Shown in pieces: positions 43,425 through 55,729 of a stretch of DNA of 64,000 nucleotides. Each line of letters opens with the position of its first letter. Position 1 is the stretch's first letter. Where the stretch lies: contig NW_026622930.1 of the NCBI RefSeq assembly GCF_023065955.2, forward strand, positions 21,615,449 through 21,679,448. The letters are read 5' to 3'. Below the pieces are notes generated by a model. It was not told where the DNA came from. It did not search any database and was given only the letters and a program-made list of their open reading frames with translations. Source of the DNA: Ursus arctos. Its lineage: Eukaryota > Chordata > Mammalia > Carnivora > Ursidae. The position numbers and the translations under genes were made by a program.

Positions 43425-45960
43425 TGAAGATGAATGGCCAAAGCCATTCTGAACCCAATGACCTGAATTGTGCTTTCAACATAAGCAGTTTTTCCTGTTT
43501 ATTTTTTGCCATTAAAAATCTGAAATAAATGAACGATCCTTTGCAGAACTATCTTGAACAACTGACTTTATTGATACAAAAGCCCTCTGCAAATAAAATC
43601 TAGGGCCCGTTGTCACTTCCCTTTATAGACAAACAATCAGTGTGGTGAATTGTGCCTGAAAACAATCAATCTAAAATGATCTTATTTGTTCCCTCCAAGT
43701 TCCTATAAGCCCCGATAGACTGGACACACATTGATGAGGCTGGGATGGAGTCCTGTGAATAGAGTAGCCAGCTGTGAGTTGAGTGGTGGGGGAAGTGCCA
43801 GCTTTCTCTTGGCCTCTTCAGTCTGGAAAGCCAAATCACTCAGGGGCCAAGCAATTGTACTCTATGCATGGTTTGCTACTAATTGTGCAACAGAAGAGGA
43901 CTGGAGCACCTGGTGCCTGTTTGCAATGCATGCTAGAGAATACAAGATAATAAACATTCCTCATAAAATCAGTGATGGCACATTTGGGATGAGCACAAGT
44001 TCTTTAACCTCTGTAGATTTTACCAGCCAGATGTTCTCATTTTAAACTCTCATGATTTCATCAGGACTGATCCTATGTGAAAAACCTTCTAGACCAGAGA
44101 AACGTACCTTATCTGTCAGCCTTAGACAAGAGCCCTGGGTACTTCATTTCTCCTCCTTAGTTTCCCCTAGATTTTACTCACTTCACAGACAGAGAGGTAA
44201 AGATGGAGATAAAACCACTGTTGAGTTAAAATTCAGTGAAAAGGTTTGGTGTTTTGGTTTCTGAAAGTCCCTCCAATAGCACCACTCTTCTCACTGAGGT
44301 TTTGAACAATTAGAAATAATTAAATAAAGGAATGGCAAATGGAGGACAGCACATCACCTTATAAAATCAATCCATATTCACAACGAAGCCAAGTATGAAA
44401 ACTCAGATCCCTAGAATATGGCAGTCTTTGTTTCTGAGTCTCTTACAACATTGGACATGGGCAAGATCCTGCCCTGCAAGAACAGCAAAAGGCATATCTG
44501 AGGGGGAGTGAAGGGTAGCAGTATACTCCTCAGAAGAAGACAAGTATGAGGCTGGGTCATGCCGGCCAGTGAGTCAAGCAGGAGAGGCCACGTGCTACTC
44601 TAAGTTGGATCCTTCCACAGAAAGGAATCATCAGGAGTTAGGAAGAAGGATTCCTCCTTAGCATTTGGTATTAGCTATTTGACTGGTTTTAACTTTCAAT
44701 TAGCTAAACCAATGAATAGGAAGGACACTGTAGATTAAAAGAGATTCATAACAAAAGGAAAACAAAATAGAGATATTTATGAAAAAAAAACAGCACACAG
44801 AATATGGGTGTGGAGAGCAGTTAAATGGAAGGATTGGGGAATTATGGAAATTTCTGTAGAGCGGCATCTGATAGAAAGTAATCTATTTCTCTTAGGGGGT
44901 TGTATTGAGCATTAGATATAATATCCAGTTATTGCCCTAGTAATTTACTAGAATCTGAATGCATTAAAAGGAATAAAATGAGGAAAGTTAGGGTTTTGTT
45001 TGTTGCTCTAACTTTGCTTCTGACTTTTGGCATAGGTTTATTTGAGGAAGATATTGTTCCATCTTGGCTAGTCATAGATGATTAGTCACCAAATAGATGG
45101 GGAGCCTCATTAGAATTCTAATTCCTAAGTGAATCTTTTGTTGTGGAAAGACTGGCAGTGTCCATATTAAGCTTAATATCTGAATCTGTGGGGACTTTAC
45201 CATCTCTGCCTTTCATACTTTTTTTGGACCTATGGAAAGGTTTCTGAATGTTTTCCTTTTCCTTTTTCTGCCATTTTCAGATTTTTTCTGAATAAACAGA
45301 GCTAGAATTATACTAACTTACTGCTTACTTGATGTTGGTGAGGTTTTCTGGTGTGTTCAGCATCCATCCCTTTGGTTTTCCCATGGAATTCTTTCTCTTA
45401 AATGGAAACAATCTGGGTTAGGTTGTAATTCCTGGTACCTGCCACGTATGGTCTCTTCCCACTATAGATACTTCTAGCCTTTTTTGGCACATAACCTAAG
45501 CTTAGTGAAAGAGAATACAGCAGAAAGGCTGGGCACATATTGACTCTTAGTTAGAGATAAAGGAAGATGGTAGTATGTAGAAGCCAGATTCATTTTAACA
45601 TAGGAATGGGGGTGGTAGTTACAGTGGAAGGAGAGGCAGTGGTGCACATGGCAACAGAAGGGACATTTAGACCAACTTTTGTTGCCCGTGAGGTTGTTGT
45701 GTTTTCTGTTTTCTGGGTTCAACTATGTAGTTCTTTTATTTTCTACTGTTTCCAAACCTGATCTCCCAGCACACATCTGCTTGTTGATGAGTGCTTGCTG
45801 CTATCTACCCTCAAAGTCTTTCACATAAATCTACCTTTACTTGAAATACCCAGACTGAGGGTCAAGTTGTGCTTGCAGGTAAGAGCTCCCACTGACCCTC
45901 CTTGATCACCCTCAGAAGGTGATTCAAAAATAAAATCTCCCTGATTAAAAAGAATGAATT
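43425..45960. other. Single-copy sequence, no repeat recognised
   Basis: Open frames of 104 and 70 codons in tandem on the plus strand (43731-44045, 44052-44264) are close together but have no domain and no codon signature I can judge. The rest is featureless apart from pyrimidine-rich patches. Confidence 0.4.
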
Positions 45961-45964
45961 TTTC

Positions 45965-46260
45965 AATATGAGCCTATTAATTTATTTAATATTTATTGAA
46001 TCCCTGCTATTTTCTATACCTGGGGCATGAAGATGAAAAGTAAAATTAAGATAGTCTGTACTCTCTTGGAGCTTAGCATGGAGTTAGGGAGGAAGTCATT
46101 AAAAAATCTGTGAATAAATGTAAAATTACAACTATAATAAATGATATGAAGAAAAAAAAACATGATGCTATAAGAAATTACATTAGAAGGAATTAATTTG
46201 ATAAGGGAGATCAGAGAAAACTTCTCCCTTAGTGGAGGTAGAATAAGCATTAACTAGATA
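45965..46260 (-). repeat. L2 3' end remnant
   Basis: Reversed L2 tail: AATATTTATTGAATCCCTGC, TACTCTCTTGGAGCTTAGC, then TGATATGAAGAAAAAAAAAC and AGGGAGATCAGAGAAAAC. Confidence 0.7.
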
Positions 46261-46264
46261 CAGG

Positions 46265-46950
46265 AGAGGAAGTGGTGAGGTGATTCCTCTTAGAGAACAG
46301 AATCCTAGAAATATCCTATGGCCTTTGAGCCAAGGCATGAAAAACACATATTAAAATGTAAATTTTAAACCTGGGTTCAGAAAACATATTAAGCCATTAT
46401 TTCCATTATTAACTCAGTGCTAATTAGTTAATCAGATTGGCTGTATTTGCCAAGAAGGGAGCTCTAGCCAGATCCATTTGGAAGTGTATTAGAGAATGGA
46501 AGACCAGTGAGGGTGCTACCGACATAGGCAATCAAGGATGGAGCACCACTGTTACTGGATTAAGGTTTTCTTTTGGCATCAGAGCCAGACGAAGCATTAG
46601 ACTCCGTGGAAAAAAGAAGGGCATTGAGAAGATTGAGATGGTGTTGCCAGAACAATAATGGGTGGTGCTGAATACACTGTTGCATAATTTTGCTGAGGAT
46701 TGATCTAACTGGAAAAAGAAATCACAAGAAAAATCTCAGAGCAAAGAGCATTCTCAAAGGCATTTATTTTCAACAATATTAAACATCACAAATGTCCAGT
46801 GCAGCAAAATAATTTGTGCAGCTTCTGGATTGTGTAAGGAAATAGCCAAAGAATACAGAAGAGAACATAGCCCAGCCAGAAATGAGGCATGGACCAAACT
46901 TCAGCTGGCAATAGTTGGAACAATTGTAATAATTTATCACATTCTTATAT
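46265..46950. other. Unassigned sequence
   Basis: A 73-codon basic plus-strand frame at 46437-46658 is not recognised. Confidence 0.35.
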
Positions 46951-46954
46951 AATA

Positions 46955-47200
46955 TCATTCAGCTCATAAAGCACTGCAACAATATTGTTTTATTTAACCC
47001 TCATATATCCCTCTGATGGTAAAATTAAAAACCACAATATTTCTCCCCCTCTACTACATAGAAGAGGAAATTGAGGCTCAAGAAGGTTAAATGACTTGTC
47101 CATACTCCCAGAATTAGTAACTGGCAGTATAAGACAGGAACTCAGGTCATCTGACTCACAGTCCAGGGCTTATTCCAAAACTCATTCCACGGGTCCAATC
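46955..47200 (-). repeat. MIR remnant
   Basis: Nearly full reversed MIR: ATAAAGCACTGCAACAATATT, TTAACCCTCATATATCCCTC, GAAGAGGAAATTGAGGCTC, GAATTAGTAACTGGCAG and TCAGGTCATCTGACTCACAG. Confidence 0.85.
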
Positions 47201-47204
47201 CAAC

Positions 47205-48535
47205 TTACCTTTCCCCAGGGTGCTTCATGCTTGAGAATTCAGCAAAAGAGATTTTATCAGACTAGCTGGTATACATGAACCAGTGTGGTCTAACCCCCTA
47301 CTAATAAGGAATTTGAGATGTTCAGCCTAAGCATGGAAAAATTGATTCTGCTTACCAATGAAAGAGGAAAAAAGAAAGTTACAAGTGTTTAAGTTAAAAA
47401 GAAAGTTGGTTTACTAATTCTCTATCACTCTATAGAAGGGTGTGTCAAATATTGCAAGTTAGTTTAATTTTAAAAAGTGATGAAGGAAGAGATCAAAATG
47501 GTGAGCTTCCTTGATATACACATGATACACAATCACCAAGTTGTGGAACAGTTGGAAGATGCCAAAATAAAATTAAAACTTGTACTTTATATAAAGAAAC
47601 AGTTTGACAAATGCCTTTTTTCTATAACCTACAATGTACATTAAAATAAAGAGGTCTTTAGAATTGTTGTTCTCCAGTGGACACATTGTGATTGATGTTG
47701 AAGGCAACTGAACATAAAAAGAAAACCTTAAAACAGTGAAGAAAGAGAGATCAAAGCATTATGGATTTATTCAAGGAAGTACTTGCATCTATTTTTAAAC
47801 TGGGTCAAGGAAATTGATGTCTACCTACTGCCCTTGTTTTCCATTGTTAAAGTATGATGAATTCAATAGTCACTTCTATAGAGTGGAAATGAAGCCACAC
47901 TTTCAGAAGAGATTCACAAATTTTGATGAGCTTGAATGGAACATTAAGTTTTTGCAGCTGCCATTGATGGGGGCAAACCTCTAGAGGCACATCAATCATT
48001 GAGTAAGATGCAGTCTCTGTGTAGGTAAGCTTTAAACAAAGGAAATGGCTAAAGAGAAAGCAAACCACACTTTAATAAGCCACAATGTTCTGGAATTTTA
48101 TGGGACCAAATATGAAGCCCAAGACTCTTGAAACTTCTGGCTCAAACTGAAATGCTTCTCCATTTGAAACAACCCCCAGAATTCTTGAGAACAACTCAAC
48201 TTGTTAAATACTAATATTCTTATTAATAAAAGTTTATCCATAGCTACAACTAGGCTACAAATGTATCGTTCATCTGGATAAAATTGATAGAATCTGTTTT
48301 GAACTCTTTTGAATTAAGACTGAAGATATGTAATTCATAAAAAAAAATTAGGGGACTCCACAAATATGCATTTCTAATCATGTAATTCACAACAGTCCCC
48401 TCAAATAAGGATACCCTCAACCTATCTCTAGTTGTGCGCAGTTTGTAAAATGAATGGGAGATGTCATTTTAGCCATCTTTTTACCTTTTTTAAGAATTAG
48501 AAATGAAGAAGAGCATGATCCATATGCCATCGTTT
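47205..48535. other. Unassigned AT-rich sequence
   Basis: Nothing is recognised. The 73-codon minus-strand frame at 47847-48068 has no domain. Confidence 0.4.
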
Positions 48536-48539
48536 TTGA

Positions 48540-48880
48540 CTACTCATTAACTCAGCAAATATTTGTTAGGCACCTACCTTCTCTATGCCAACTACTTGCT
48601 AAAGGCACCAAAGATAGATTCCATTAAGAGGGAAAGAAAAATTCATTTGGATGGGAATAGCAAGTACAAAGGCTCTGCAGTGGGAGCATGCCAGCACATT
48701 ACAAGAACAGTGAAAAGATCAGCACGGTCGGAGGGAAATACATGAGATGGTGGAGTGGATGGAAGAAGCCAGTAGGAGATGAAGATGCACGGTACCCAAT
48801 AGGGTAAGAGAAGGAGAGGTCTTGTAGGGCTCTAGGTCATTTTATGGAATTTGACTTTTACTCTCAGTGAGATTAGATCT
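48540..48880 (-). repeat. L2 3' region remnant
   Basis: Reversed L2: AACTCAGCAAATATTTGTTAG, ATAGCAAGTACAAAGGCTCTG, GAGAGGTCTTGTAGGGCTC and TTATGGAATTTGACTTTTAC. Confidence 0.7.
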
Positions 48881-48884
48881 TTAG

Positions 48885-49345
48885 TAAAATATTTATAACA
48901 AAATGCAGATACGTTTTTGTAATTTCAGAACCTGACCCTGGTACAAAACATTCTAAACTCTAGGACAACTTTCTGAATATATTTTACTAGGGACATTTAA
49001 CTTTATACAGAAATGTCCTATTGGAATTTGGTTTTGCTTCACAAAATTCAGTTTTTAAATGTTTTAAATCCTCTAGGAAAAGAAAATGTCCACACAAAAG
49101 ATTGCTAAGGTAAATTGCTCTGTTAATGAGTTGCCCTTTAACTCATTGGTTTTATAAGTTTGGATTTTCCACATCAAGTTTTCCTAAAGTTGGTTGCATG
49201 TATAACTCTTATTCAGGTCTTAAGGTCTGTTCAAAGAAACTTTACAGGTAATTTACATATACATGTTGATAAATTTTCTTGTTAATTTACATGTATCAAA
49301 ATGTTCTAATCATAGGATTAAGTAATGAAAATAATAGTATTTCAA
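48885..49345. other. Unassigned AT-rich sequence
   Basis: Nothing is recognised. Confidence 0.4.
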
Positions 49346-49359
49346 AATTCCATGCCCCT

Positions 49360-49556
49360 CCCTTTTTAAAAGATTTTATTTATTTATTTGACAGAGACAG
49401 AGACAGCCAGCGAGAGAGGGAACACAAGCAGGGGGAGTGGGAGAGGAAGAAGCAGGCTCCCAGTGGAAGAGCCTGATGTGGGGCTCGATTCCAGAACTCC
49501 GGGATCAGCCCTGAGCAGAAGGCAGACGCTCAATGACTGAACCACCCAGGCGCCCC
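49360..49556 (-). mobile_element. CAN-SINE (young arctoid subfamily)
   Basis: Reversed element with AAAGATTTTATTTATTTATTTG, AGACAGCCAGCGAGAGAGGG, AACACAAGCAGGGGGAGTGG, GAGCCTGATGTGGGGCTCG and the head GACTGAACCACCCAGGCG. A 10-bp duplication CCATGCCCCT lies at 49350-49359 and 49557-49566. It is close to the copies at 2976 and 60261. Confidence 0.95.
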
Positions 49557-49668
49557 CCATGCCCCTTTTTTTGTCCTTTTGAGGTCCTGGAAAGAGGAGT
49601 TAGACTCAATGATTTCAAAGACTCTTTCAATTTTTCAACTTCTAGAGGTTATATTAGAAAATCATAGA

Positions 49669-49815
49669 TGTTAAATCGTAATCATATAGAGCCGTAGAGT
49701 GGAAAGGGACATTCTTTATAGCTGAGGAACTAAGGACTAGAAAATTTTAATAACTTGCTCAAATTAATTACTAGCTTGATCAGGCTGAGCACCCACATGC
49801 CTCATCATGCAGTTC
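49669..49815 (-). repeat. MIR-family remnant
   Basis: GAGCCGTAGAGTGGAAAGGGA, GCTGAGGAACTAAGGACTAG and TAACTTGCTCAAATTAATTAC resemble the reversed MIR/MIR3 core. Confidence 0.5.
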
Positions 49816-49829
49816 CCTGTATTTCCAAT

Positions 49830-51110
49830 GAGATCTTTGCTTTCCCTTGATTTCCCCAGTGCATATTTCACATGGATATGTAACTAAATAGCCTGCTCTG
49901 TCATGACCAGGCTCTCCTTAGAAATGGTTCTCTCTTCTTTGCCCATTTCCCCCTGTTCTTACTTCAGTGCCCACTTTCATTCTAGTCCTTTCTCTTCAGG
50001 GTCCACCACAATTCTGATCCATTCTAGATAATTTTGGTTTCCATCCCAGCACCCTAGAAGGCCTTTCCTACATTCTTCTCTGTTCTGCACATATTGGTTT
50101 TGATAAAGTCTGATCTCTTTTCCATGTACATAAGAAAGGGGGCATCTCCCTCGTTTAGACTTCCCTGCAATTTCATCTCAGTGATTTTACAAGGCCCTAG
50201 GTATCCTTGTGTTCTGCCGTCCAGCTGTCCCTTCTTAGAAGGTGGAAAAGGTGGACTTCATGAGTTGAGACTAATGGGGGTAATAGAAGATCAGGAGCTC
50301 AGAGTTAATACCAGCACTAATTTTTTTCCTGTCGGCAAGTTCTGGCTTCATGCAGCAGACAGAAGGTGAGTCTGGGCTGATTCCAGCCATTGGAAGCCAG
50401 CAGATTTGCTAGACGTGTGTAGTCATTTTAATGCTATTAAAATTGGCATGAAGGACTTTGCTATTACAAGCATTTTGAATATTAGATCTTGTGTTTTTTA
50501 TATTGCCACTTGCTAACAACATGTGGAATAAATCCTAGGTGACCAGAGAGATTCTTGGAGCTAGCAAGTTCCGTTAATTTAAGATAAGTATCGCCTAAAA
50601 TGATTGTCTATAAAGCTTTCCAGTTGCACAGAATCTTGGAAAACATCTTTTGGAAATCAGCTCCTTTTCTTGCCTCTCCTCCCCCTTTATTCTGGTTTTT
50701 TTGTTTTGTTTTGTTTTTTTAATGAAAGTTAAGTATTTTAAAATGCTGAGAGTTTTCTTACAACTTTAGTGACTGAACTTCAATTGATAGTAGACCAGAA
50801 TGCCTGTCACCCAACCAGGTAGACCTTTTTGTGACAAGGTAACTGTTTGCTACATATTTTAAGTTGGGGTCAATGGACATTTGGGACTAAGTGTTATTCT
50901 TTGAATGACTTTTTGAAGAGCTGGACCATGAATTCAGGTCAAGAGTGAAATGACCCTGGTGCCCATCTCTACAGTTTCCCAGGAAATAGACCCTATTTAG
51001 GCCTTCCTTAAAACCATGGAACTTTGCAGTTAAAAAGGAGCTTATCTCATTGACAGGTCAAGCACAAGGTCAGTGTACCGTTCAAAGGCATCTGTCATAG
51101 AGCTATTCAC
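49830..51110. other. Mostly unassigned sequence
   Basis: The left end is pyrimidine-rich and may be L2-related (49900-50060), but I cannot support a call. A (GTTTT)n patch lies at about 50697-50720. A 91-codon plus-strand frame at 50094-50369 has no domain. Confidence 0.4.
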
Positions 51111-51114
51111 TTCG

Positions 51115-51425
51115 TCCAGCTGTGACCCCTCTCATTTCAGTTTAGTTTCCTCCATAGCTAGACATTTACCACATCTAGTAAGTTAAACTTTGCAGTGTCT
51201 CTTGTCTCTGCCCCTTCTTTCCATCTTGTTGCCACTGATCTGGATCAGACTTTCATTTCCTTTAGCCAGACAATTAAAATAGCTTTTTAAATGTCTCCCT
51301 TATTATCTCTCCCCTGTTTCTAATCCATTTTACTAATTAATGTCAAATTGATCTTTCAAAACCCAAATCTATTCTTTTACTCTCCTGCTCAATAATTTTC
51401 AATGCCTCCTAATTGCCTAGGCTTT
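51115..51425 (+). repeat. L2 internal 3' region remnant
   Basis: AATCCATTTTACTAATTAATG, AATTGATCTTTCAAAACCC and TCAATGCCTCCTAATTGCC follow the forward L2 segment that precedes the tail. Confidence 0.5.
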
Positions 51426-51464
51426 TATAAAAATTTCTTATGCAGACATTTGGGGGGGAAATGA

Positions 51465-51690
51465 AGCATCATGGAAATTCCATGAGCATTGACATCAAAG
51501 GGACTTAGGTTCAAATCCCAGCTCAGCTTATTTCTGGTTGGATGATTTGGGGAAAGTTATTTCATATCTCTAACACCCAGCTCATCTATGACACAAAGGT
51601 GATAACAATTACTTTTTAGGTCTCTTGGGAATATTGAATGAGGTAATGGACACTAGTTAATGAGTATGCAAAAAACAGTAGCTCTCTGTA
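51465..51690 (+). repeat. MIR remnant, near full length
   Basis: ATTGACATCAAAGGGACTTAG, GTTCAAATCCCAGCTCAGC, TTTGGGGAAAGTTATTTCAT and TTGGGAATATTGAATGAGG follow the MIR forward order. Confidence 0.85.
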
Positions 51691-51740
51691 TGCTAAGCCT
51701 CCTACAGTATGCCTCTGAACTTATTTCTCATTTACTTTTC

Positions 51741-51986
51741 TTTTTTTCTTTTTCTTTTTATTTCTTTACTTAAAGATTTATTTATTTATTTGAGAGAAAG
51801 AGAGAAAGAGAGAGAGAGAGTGCGAGCATGTGTGGGGGAAGGGGCAGAGGGAGAGATTCTTCAAGCAGACTCCCTGCTGAGCACAGAGCCTGACTTGGGG
51901 CTTGATCCCACAATGCATAAGATCATGACCTGAGCCGAAACCAAGAGTTGGATGCTTAACCGACTGAGCCACCTAGGTGCCCCTTG
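51741..51986 (-). mobile_element. CAN-SINE (older subtype)
   Basis: Reversed SINE: T-rich tail, AAAGATTTATTTATTTATTTG, a long GAGA-rich segment, GCAGACTCCCTGCTGAGCAC, AGATCATGACCTGAGCCG and the head CCGACTGAGCCACCTAGGTG. A near-repeat TTTACTTTTC / ATTACTTTTC lies at 51731-51740 and 51989-51998. Confidence 0.92.
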
Positions 51987-52004
51987 CCATTACTTTTCCA
52001 TCAG

Positions 52005-52150
52005 GGTCCTACAGTCCAGTGAAACCTAGTCTATCATGTGTCTTTAATTACTATGTGGTTGCAGCTTTCTTAAAAGTAGGGATGATGTCTTTGTAGTATT
52101 CATAGTGCTTTGTACATATTAGGTGCTCAATAAGTATCTATTGAATTTGG
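52005..52150 (+). repeat. L2 3' tail
   Basis: GTAGGGATGATGTCTTTGTAG, GTGCTTTGTACATATTAGG and TGCTCAATAAGTATCTATTG. Confidence 0.65.
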
Positions 52151-52154
52151 GATT

Positions 52155-53030
52155 CTCAAGTTGATTTCACCACCAGAAAGAGCCATTTCTGGTAAGAATT
52201 TAAATCGTCTTTCTGAGTCTAATTGATCTCACCAAGTCTGGACAGAATGAATCTATTTTCTCTGCATGAGATCTTCCATGATTAAGCAAGTTGTCAAAGT
52301 TCTAGATGGATATGGAGTTCTTCCCCAGTTCTGGGTACTTTGCCCCAGACTTTTACAGCTTGAAGTGAATATGGAGAGGAGATCACTTTGATGTCGTTTG
52401 TAGTGTTGCTTTAATGGTCAGCAAAATATTAAGTAGTGGAAGAGTTTCCTTTACGTCAGTTTGAGAGTTGAGCAAAGCAAACAGTTTCTTAAGCAAGTCA
52501 GTTGGCCACTTCCACAAATGGCAGGTGAGCACTGATGGGGAGGAAAATGAGCACGTTCAAGGAGGGAAGTCACTGGCAGAGGTGTTTGTAAAATTTTAAT
52601 TGATCAAATGTTTGCTAGACATTTCATCCTTCATAGAACCCTGGAAGTAGACCGGGCAGGCACTATATACACTGTCTGCCACCCCTATACCGCTCCTTCA
52701 CTCCCCACTCACTGCCTTGTTTGCTTGCTTTTTAAGCTTTGGAGAAATTTAAGGATTCCCCCAAGATCTCTCAGCAAGTGTCAGAGAAACCTCAGACTCA
52801 GCATTTCTGGTCACATATATCTTATGTGTATTATAGGATAGAGGGAATTTGAATTTTGACCACAGTGTCACTCTGGCCCCAGATATCCAGTGACTGAGAC
52901 ATAGAGAAGAGGTTGGAATAGACTCTAGGGACCTTCTGCAGATGGCAACCTAATATCTTTCATTTTGTTTGTTTAAACAGTGAGCTTTAGAGTAATAAAA
53001 ATAGCTATAGCCATTTATTGCATACACTCC
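52155..53030. other. Unassigned sequence
   Basis: A weak reversed MIR trace may lie at 52735-52810. Nothing else is recognised. Confidence 0.35.
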
Positions 53031-53103
53031 ATATATCTGTTAATATATCTGTAAATATATCTGTAAATATATATATAAATAATACACACACATATATACA
53101 CAT

Positions 53104-53134
<31 letters not shown>

Positions 53135-53137
53135 AAA
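53031..53137. repeat. Compound AT/AC simple repeat
   Basis: Three ATATATCTGTAA-type 12-mers, then (AT)n, then (AC)n, then (TA)n, in about 107 bases. Confidence 0.92.
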
Positions 53138-53334
53138 TATAATGAGGGAGACATTTAAAAAACTATTTTAATTGTCTGGCTGAAGGGAATGGAAGTCTGA
53201 TTTAGATACTCCCTGACACTACTTTTAAGTGGAGTAAAAAAAAAAAAAATCAAAGAAAAGATGATGGTCATAGATAAGTTTCTGCCATGTGCATCTCAGG
53301 TCTATTCTTAGTTCTGTAAACTGTGCTGTGCTTT

Positions 53335-53585
53335 CCACTTATTTAACACCTTCATAGAGTGCCTACAATGTGTCTGGCACTGTTCTAAGAAGTTTGTAAA
53401 TATTAAATCATTTATTCCTCATCTCCACCCTGTGGTGGTAATATGATCCCTGTTTTAACAAATAAAGAAATTAATGATCCCTGTTTTGCAAATAAAAAAA
53501 TTGAGGCACAGAGGTTAATGTTTGAGCTAATGAGTGGGCTATGGGGGGAGGGCAGATTCCAATTCATACACCAGGGCTTACCTAT
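53335..53585 (-). repeat. MIR with an internal 31-bp tandem duplication
   Basis: Reversed MIR: TAGAGTGCCTACAATGTGTC, TGGCACTGTTCTAAGAAG and ATTGAGGCACAGAGG. A 31-base unit (ATGATCCCTGTTTT...) is repeated at 53443-53473 and 53474-53502. Confidence 0.85.
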
Positions 53586-53679
53586 AAAAACTTATTGAAT
53601 TGATTTGAAATGGAAAACACTATCAGGGGCTCCTTACTTCCTGTATCAATTTGAGATATGCCTGTCTGGGTGTCTGGTC

Positions 53680-54165
53680 CTACATTATAAGACCCACTTT
53701 GTCTTACTGCCCACTTACTGTTTGGTTTCCTGACATGTTCCTTCCTTCCTGATGATTCTAGTCTTTTTGTTTTCTGATGACTATTCCATACCTAGTCCCA
53801 AATCCTTGCTTTTTATTAGATTTTTTTTTTCCCTCTAGCTTGGAATGCTCTTTCTAACTCCCCTTCTTCTAGTTAAAAATTATTCAGCTTAAATTCCATT
53901 TCAAGTCTCATCCATGAAAATTTTACTCATAACTCCAGACCTTGCTGATCAGTCTGTTTTAAATTTCTGTAGCCCTTCTCTGTACCTATGCAATGGATAA
54001 CACATTTTTCATTTTTATATGTTGATGTTGCTTCCTGACCTAGGTTGTAATACTCTTGACTTAAACTAGAACACGCACTCTTTAACTTCTTGCCTTTCCT
54101 AGCAAAGTGCTAAGGATATTCTAAATGTTCAGCAAGTAACTAACCGAGCTTTGTAATTATCTGAT
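53680..54165 (+). repeat. L2 3' region, about 0.5 kb
   Basis: Forward L2: CTAGCTTGGAATGCTCTTTC, AAATTCCATTTCAAGTCTC, CTGTAGCCCTTCTCTGTACC, CTAGCAAAGTGCTAAGG and AATGTTCAGCAAGTAACTAA. Confidence 0.7.
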
Positions 54166-54169
54166 GTTC

Positions 54170-55255
54170 CTGGCAGAAGGATTTGCTAACCTCATTCATT
54201 AAACTCATCATCTCAATTTGGTTTGTTGTTTGTTTGATGGCAGAGGATTTCATCTCTGTGGCCACTTCAATGGATTGGTCATGGCTGCCTAGAGGGCTAT
54301 GTCTTCAAAGTGTTATGGCTTACACATCTCTAATCAATGACAGAGTTCTTCCTTGCTCTCTGGGTGTGGTATGAGAATGTGGGGGCAAGCCAATCCTGAA
54401 TTTGCTGACCCTAGTGTGGTAATAGGGAAAGAAAATTATCTGTGTAAGAGGGAGGGAGTTCGATCGATTTCAGCATAAGGACACTTTAATATACACTGTG
54501 GACATGTCTGCAAAGTAGAACAAAGATTAAAGCAACAGTAGTTGTTGATGGTCAATTATTTATTGAGACGATACCGGGAAAAAGCATCTCATTTTTCATT
54601 CGTTTATTTGCTTCTAGGTTATATGTGTGTCATGAAATCTGTTTCTTATACAATGTCTGTAAGGAATTACTTCTTATGATTCCGTAACAACTCTAAAATA
54701 TATATTTTGGTACCCAGTACTTTCCTTTCTAGAAATTTGCCCTCGTATCATTCCAAAGCCATACTCAACACACATATTATATGAACAAAAATTGCAAACA
54801 TGCAATTACCTTTTATGTGGCCCTATGTTTGAGACTTGCAAAAAACAAAGAAATCCAGTTGCCAGAGAAAACAAAACACATGAAGACAATTCCCATCCCA
54901 ATTGTGTGTTGAAGCAAATGCCACCCAAATTTTGCGTCACTAAGATTTATTCTTTAAAAGGTCATTTGTCCACAATTTAGAGCAGAATCTGGACTATCGT
55001 GCAATGATGGGAAATTTTCATTTGAGGAAATTGTGGATGGGTTAATAATTGGAAAACTATTTTATTATAAAAATCTGGGGTTTTTTATCAGCCAAATTTT
55101 TTTTCTTTTTGACATTGCTTGCGTGTTTGCCTTTGCTGATTTAAGTTTAAAACTCGGTAGAAACAAAACAAAACAAAGCAAGGACATTTGGGAGATTGGC
55201 TTGGGAATGTCTAATAAGCATTTCTCCTTTTCTTCTGGCTTCCTAGTTTTCGCTC
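54170..55255. other. Unassigned sequence
   Basis: Nothing is recognised. Short frames at 54183-54374 and 55033-55311 have no domain, and the second ends in the (AC)n tract. Confidence 0.4.
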
Positions 55256-55256
55256 T

Positions 55257-55258
<2 letters not shown>

Positions 55259-55299
<41 letters not shown>
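55259..55299. repeat. (AC)n microsatellite, about 20 uninterrupted units
   Basis: A pure AC run of 41 bases, the longest perfect dinucleotide repeat in the window. Confidence 0.97.
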
Positions 55300-55303
<4 letters not shown>

Positions 55304-55589
55304 TTATGTAGCCAGAGCAGAAGAAACTAATCAGCCTACTTATTTCTTGAGTGTTGGGTGATTCCTTATTCATGAAGGGTAGAGAGTCTTTGTTCACACA
55401 TCCTTATAGCTCTCTTCTCAAACCATGAAATAAGAAGACAATCTCTGCACCTGGCTCAGAGCCTGTGTTGGAAATCTGGTTTAACAGACGGGAATATGTT
55501 TCTGAGATAGTTGCAACTCAAGGAGGCTGCAGAAGGTTGCAAGATGCAGCGAGTGCAACCTCTCTTGGCAAAACCATATAGAGGGCTGT

Positions 55590-55725
55590 TTATATTGAAG
55601 TCTCAGATAAGGGCACAACTCACCTGCCTTGTTCACGACTATATTCTTAGGGCCTAGAGCAGTAGCTTGAACACAGTAAGTGCCCCAAAATATCTGTGAA
55701 ATGAGTCAGTAAGTAAATAAATATA
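55590..55725 (+). repeat. L2 3' tail
   Basis: CACGACTATATTCTTAGGGCC, TAGAGCAGTAGCTTGAACAC and AGTAAGTGCCCCAAAATATC match the L2 terminus, followed by AAGTAAATAAATA. Confidence 0.65.
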
Positions 55726-55729
55726 TACA

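Noticed and set aside
51709..51933. 74-codon frame with an Arg/Glu-rich run
   Set aside because: Produced by the GAGA-rich segment of a CAN-SINE.
53031..53137. Regularly spaced repeats resembling an array
   Set aside because: It is simple-sequence AT/AC DNA without unique spacers, so not a CRISPR-like or coding array.
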